Below, one piece after another: positions 34,617 to 34,808 of a stretch of 34,808 bases of DNA (position 1 is the first letter of the stretch; each line of letters begins with the position of its first letter). The position numbers and the translations under genes are program-made. Origin of the DNA: Thermodesulfobacteriota bacterium. GTDB taxonomy: Bacteria > Desulfobacterota > Thermodesulfobacteria > Thermodesulfobacteriales > Thermodesulfobacteriaceae. Under the pieces are notes generated by a model that did no database searches, was not told where the DNA came from, and saw nothing but the letters and a program-made list of their open reading frames with translations. Location: positions 1-34,808 of the forward strand of contig JAUQPD010000019.1 in the NCBI GenBank assembly GCA_030550555.1, written 5' to 3'.

Positions 34617-34808
34617 CTATTTTATAAAATTTAATAAACCGATAAGTATACTCAAAATAGTAAAACCAACACCAACAAACCATTGCATATGATTAAAACG
34701 TTTCTCCAAGGCCTCAAAACGTGTGTTCATTTCTTTTTGCAGTGCCTCAAAGCGTGTGTTCATTTCCTTTTGCAATGCCTCAAAGCGTGTGTTCATTTCC
34801 CTTTGCAG
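34617..34808 (-). CDS. Coiled-coil protein with 11-residue repeats and a C-terminal membrane anchor (right-truncated)
   Basis: The minus-strand frame is open from the window edge to the TAG at 34619-34617, giving the last 63 residues of a protein whose start lies outside. Three consecutive 11-residue units (LQREMNTRFEA, then LQKEMNTRFEA twice) are followed by a degenerate unit LEKRFNHMQ and a transmembrane helix (about 20 residues, WFVGVGFTILSILIGLLNF) with a short IK tail. Hydrophobic residues at unit positions 1, 5 and 9 follow 4-4-3 spacing, the hendecad pattern of a right-handed or straight coiled coil. Similar short anchored coiled-coil proteins occur in thermophiles, but I know no function for them. 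Confidence 0.85.
   Translation of the reverse strand: MQREMNTRFEALQKEMNTRFEALQKEMNTRFEALEKRFNHMQWFVGVGFTILSILIGLLNFIK
34710..34808 (-). repeat. Three 33-bp in-frame tandem repeats
   Basis: Units at 34808-34776, 34775-34743 and 34742-34710 are nearly identical in DNA as well as protein, differing at a few positions only. They continue to the window edge, so the full copy number is unknown. High DNA identity implies recent duplication or recombination. Confidence 0.9.

Noticed and set aside
34710-34808. Direct repeats that might be a CRISPR array
   Set aside because: The 33-bp units are contiguous with no spacers and stay in one reading frame, so they are protein-coding tandem repeats.

Overview
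The window looks like part of the chromosome of a thermophilic, anaerobic, hydrogen-using bacterium, most likely a sulfate reducer or sulfur-metabolising member of Thermodesulfobacteria (Thermodesulfobacterium/Caldimicrobium-like). This is inference. It rests on AT-rich DNA with Lys/Glu/Ile/Leu-rich proteins, a Tat-exported uptake [NiFe] hydrogenase, an archaeal-type split glutamate synthase, a free-standing archaeal-type RibD reductase, class I-alpha glutamine synthetase, an oxygen-sensitive NrdG-type activase, and very tight gene packing. No 16S rRNA, tRNA, CRISPR array, insertion sequence or prophage was seen.

Layout. 1-2623 (+): the 3' end of a ComM/YifB AAA+ gene, a CDP-alcohol phosphatidyltransferase, then hypC and hypD. 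2635-6119 (-): a three-gene hydrogenase operon (small subunit, large subunit, cytochrome b). 6319-8320 (+): a TauE/SafE-type exporter and an unidentified membrane-anchored partner. 8317-9885 (-): a NifA-like GAF/AAA+/Fis sigma-54 activator, divergent from glnA (10083-11417, +). glnA is followed by a hairpin and nadE. 13357-16780 (+): a three-gene glutamate synthase (FMN/Fe-S, amidotransferase and GXGXG proteins). 16774-17218 (-): a decayed YqhA-family gene. 17293-18883: rsmE and a convergent YkgJ-type cysteine-cluster gene. 19010-22374 (+): an MTA/SAH deaminase and acetyl-CoA synthetase with a clear terminator, then an iron-type alcohol dehydrogenase. 23594-24890 (-): a ribD-type reductase and a second CDP-alcohol phosphatidyltransferase. 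24891-25376: no intact gene, but a promoter, a palindrome and a transporter remnant. 25377-28428 (+): lysA, queA and a lipoprotein nuclease. 28415-34435 (-): serS, nrdG-type activase, panB, ruvB, comF, a PepT-like M20 peptidase and acyP. The right edge holds the 3' part of a hendecad-repeat coiled-coil membrane protein.

Functionally there are two themes. One is hydrogen uptake: hydrogenase structural genes facing two maturation genes. The other is nitrogen assimilation: a NifA-like activator, glutamine synthetase, NAD synthetase and glutamate synthase lie together over about 8.5 kb. The rest is core metabolism and information processing.

I found no clear new multi-gene system. The observations most worth checking are: a NAD synthetase whose glutaminase catalytic Cys is Trp; several genes whose promoter -10 box lies 6-7 nt from the ATG, implying leaderless mRNAs; a 10-bp hairpin that includes part of the nadE ribosome binding site; two gene remnants in the only long gene-free gaps; and 33-bp in-frame tandem repeats at the right edge.
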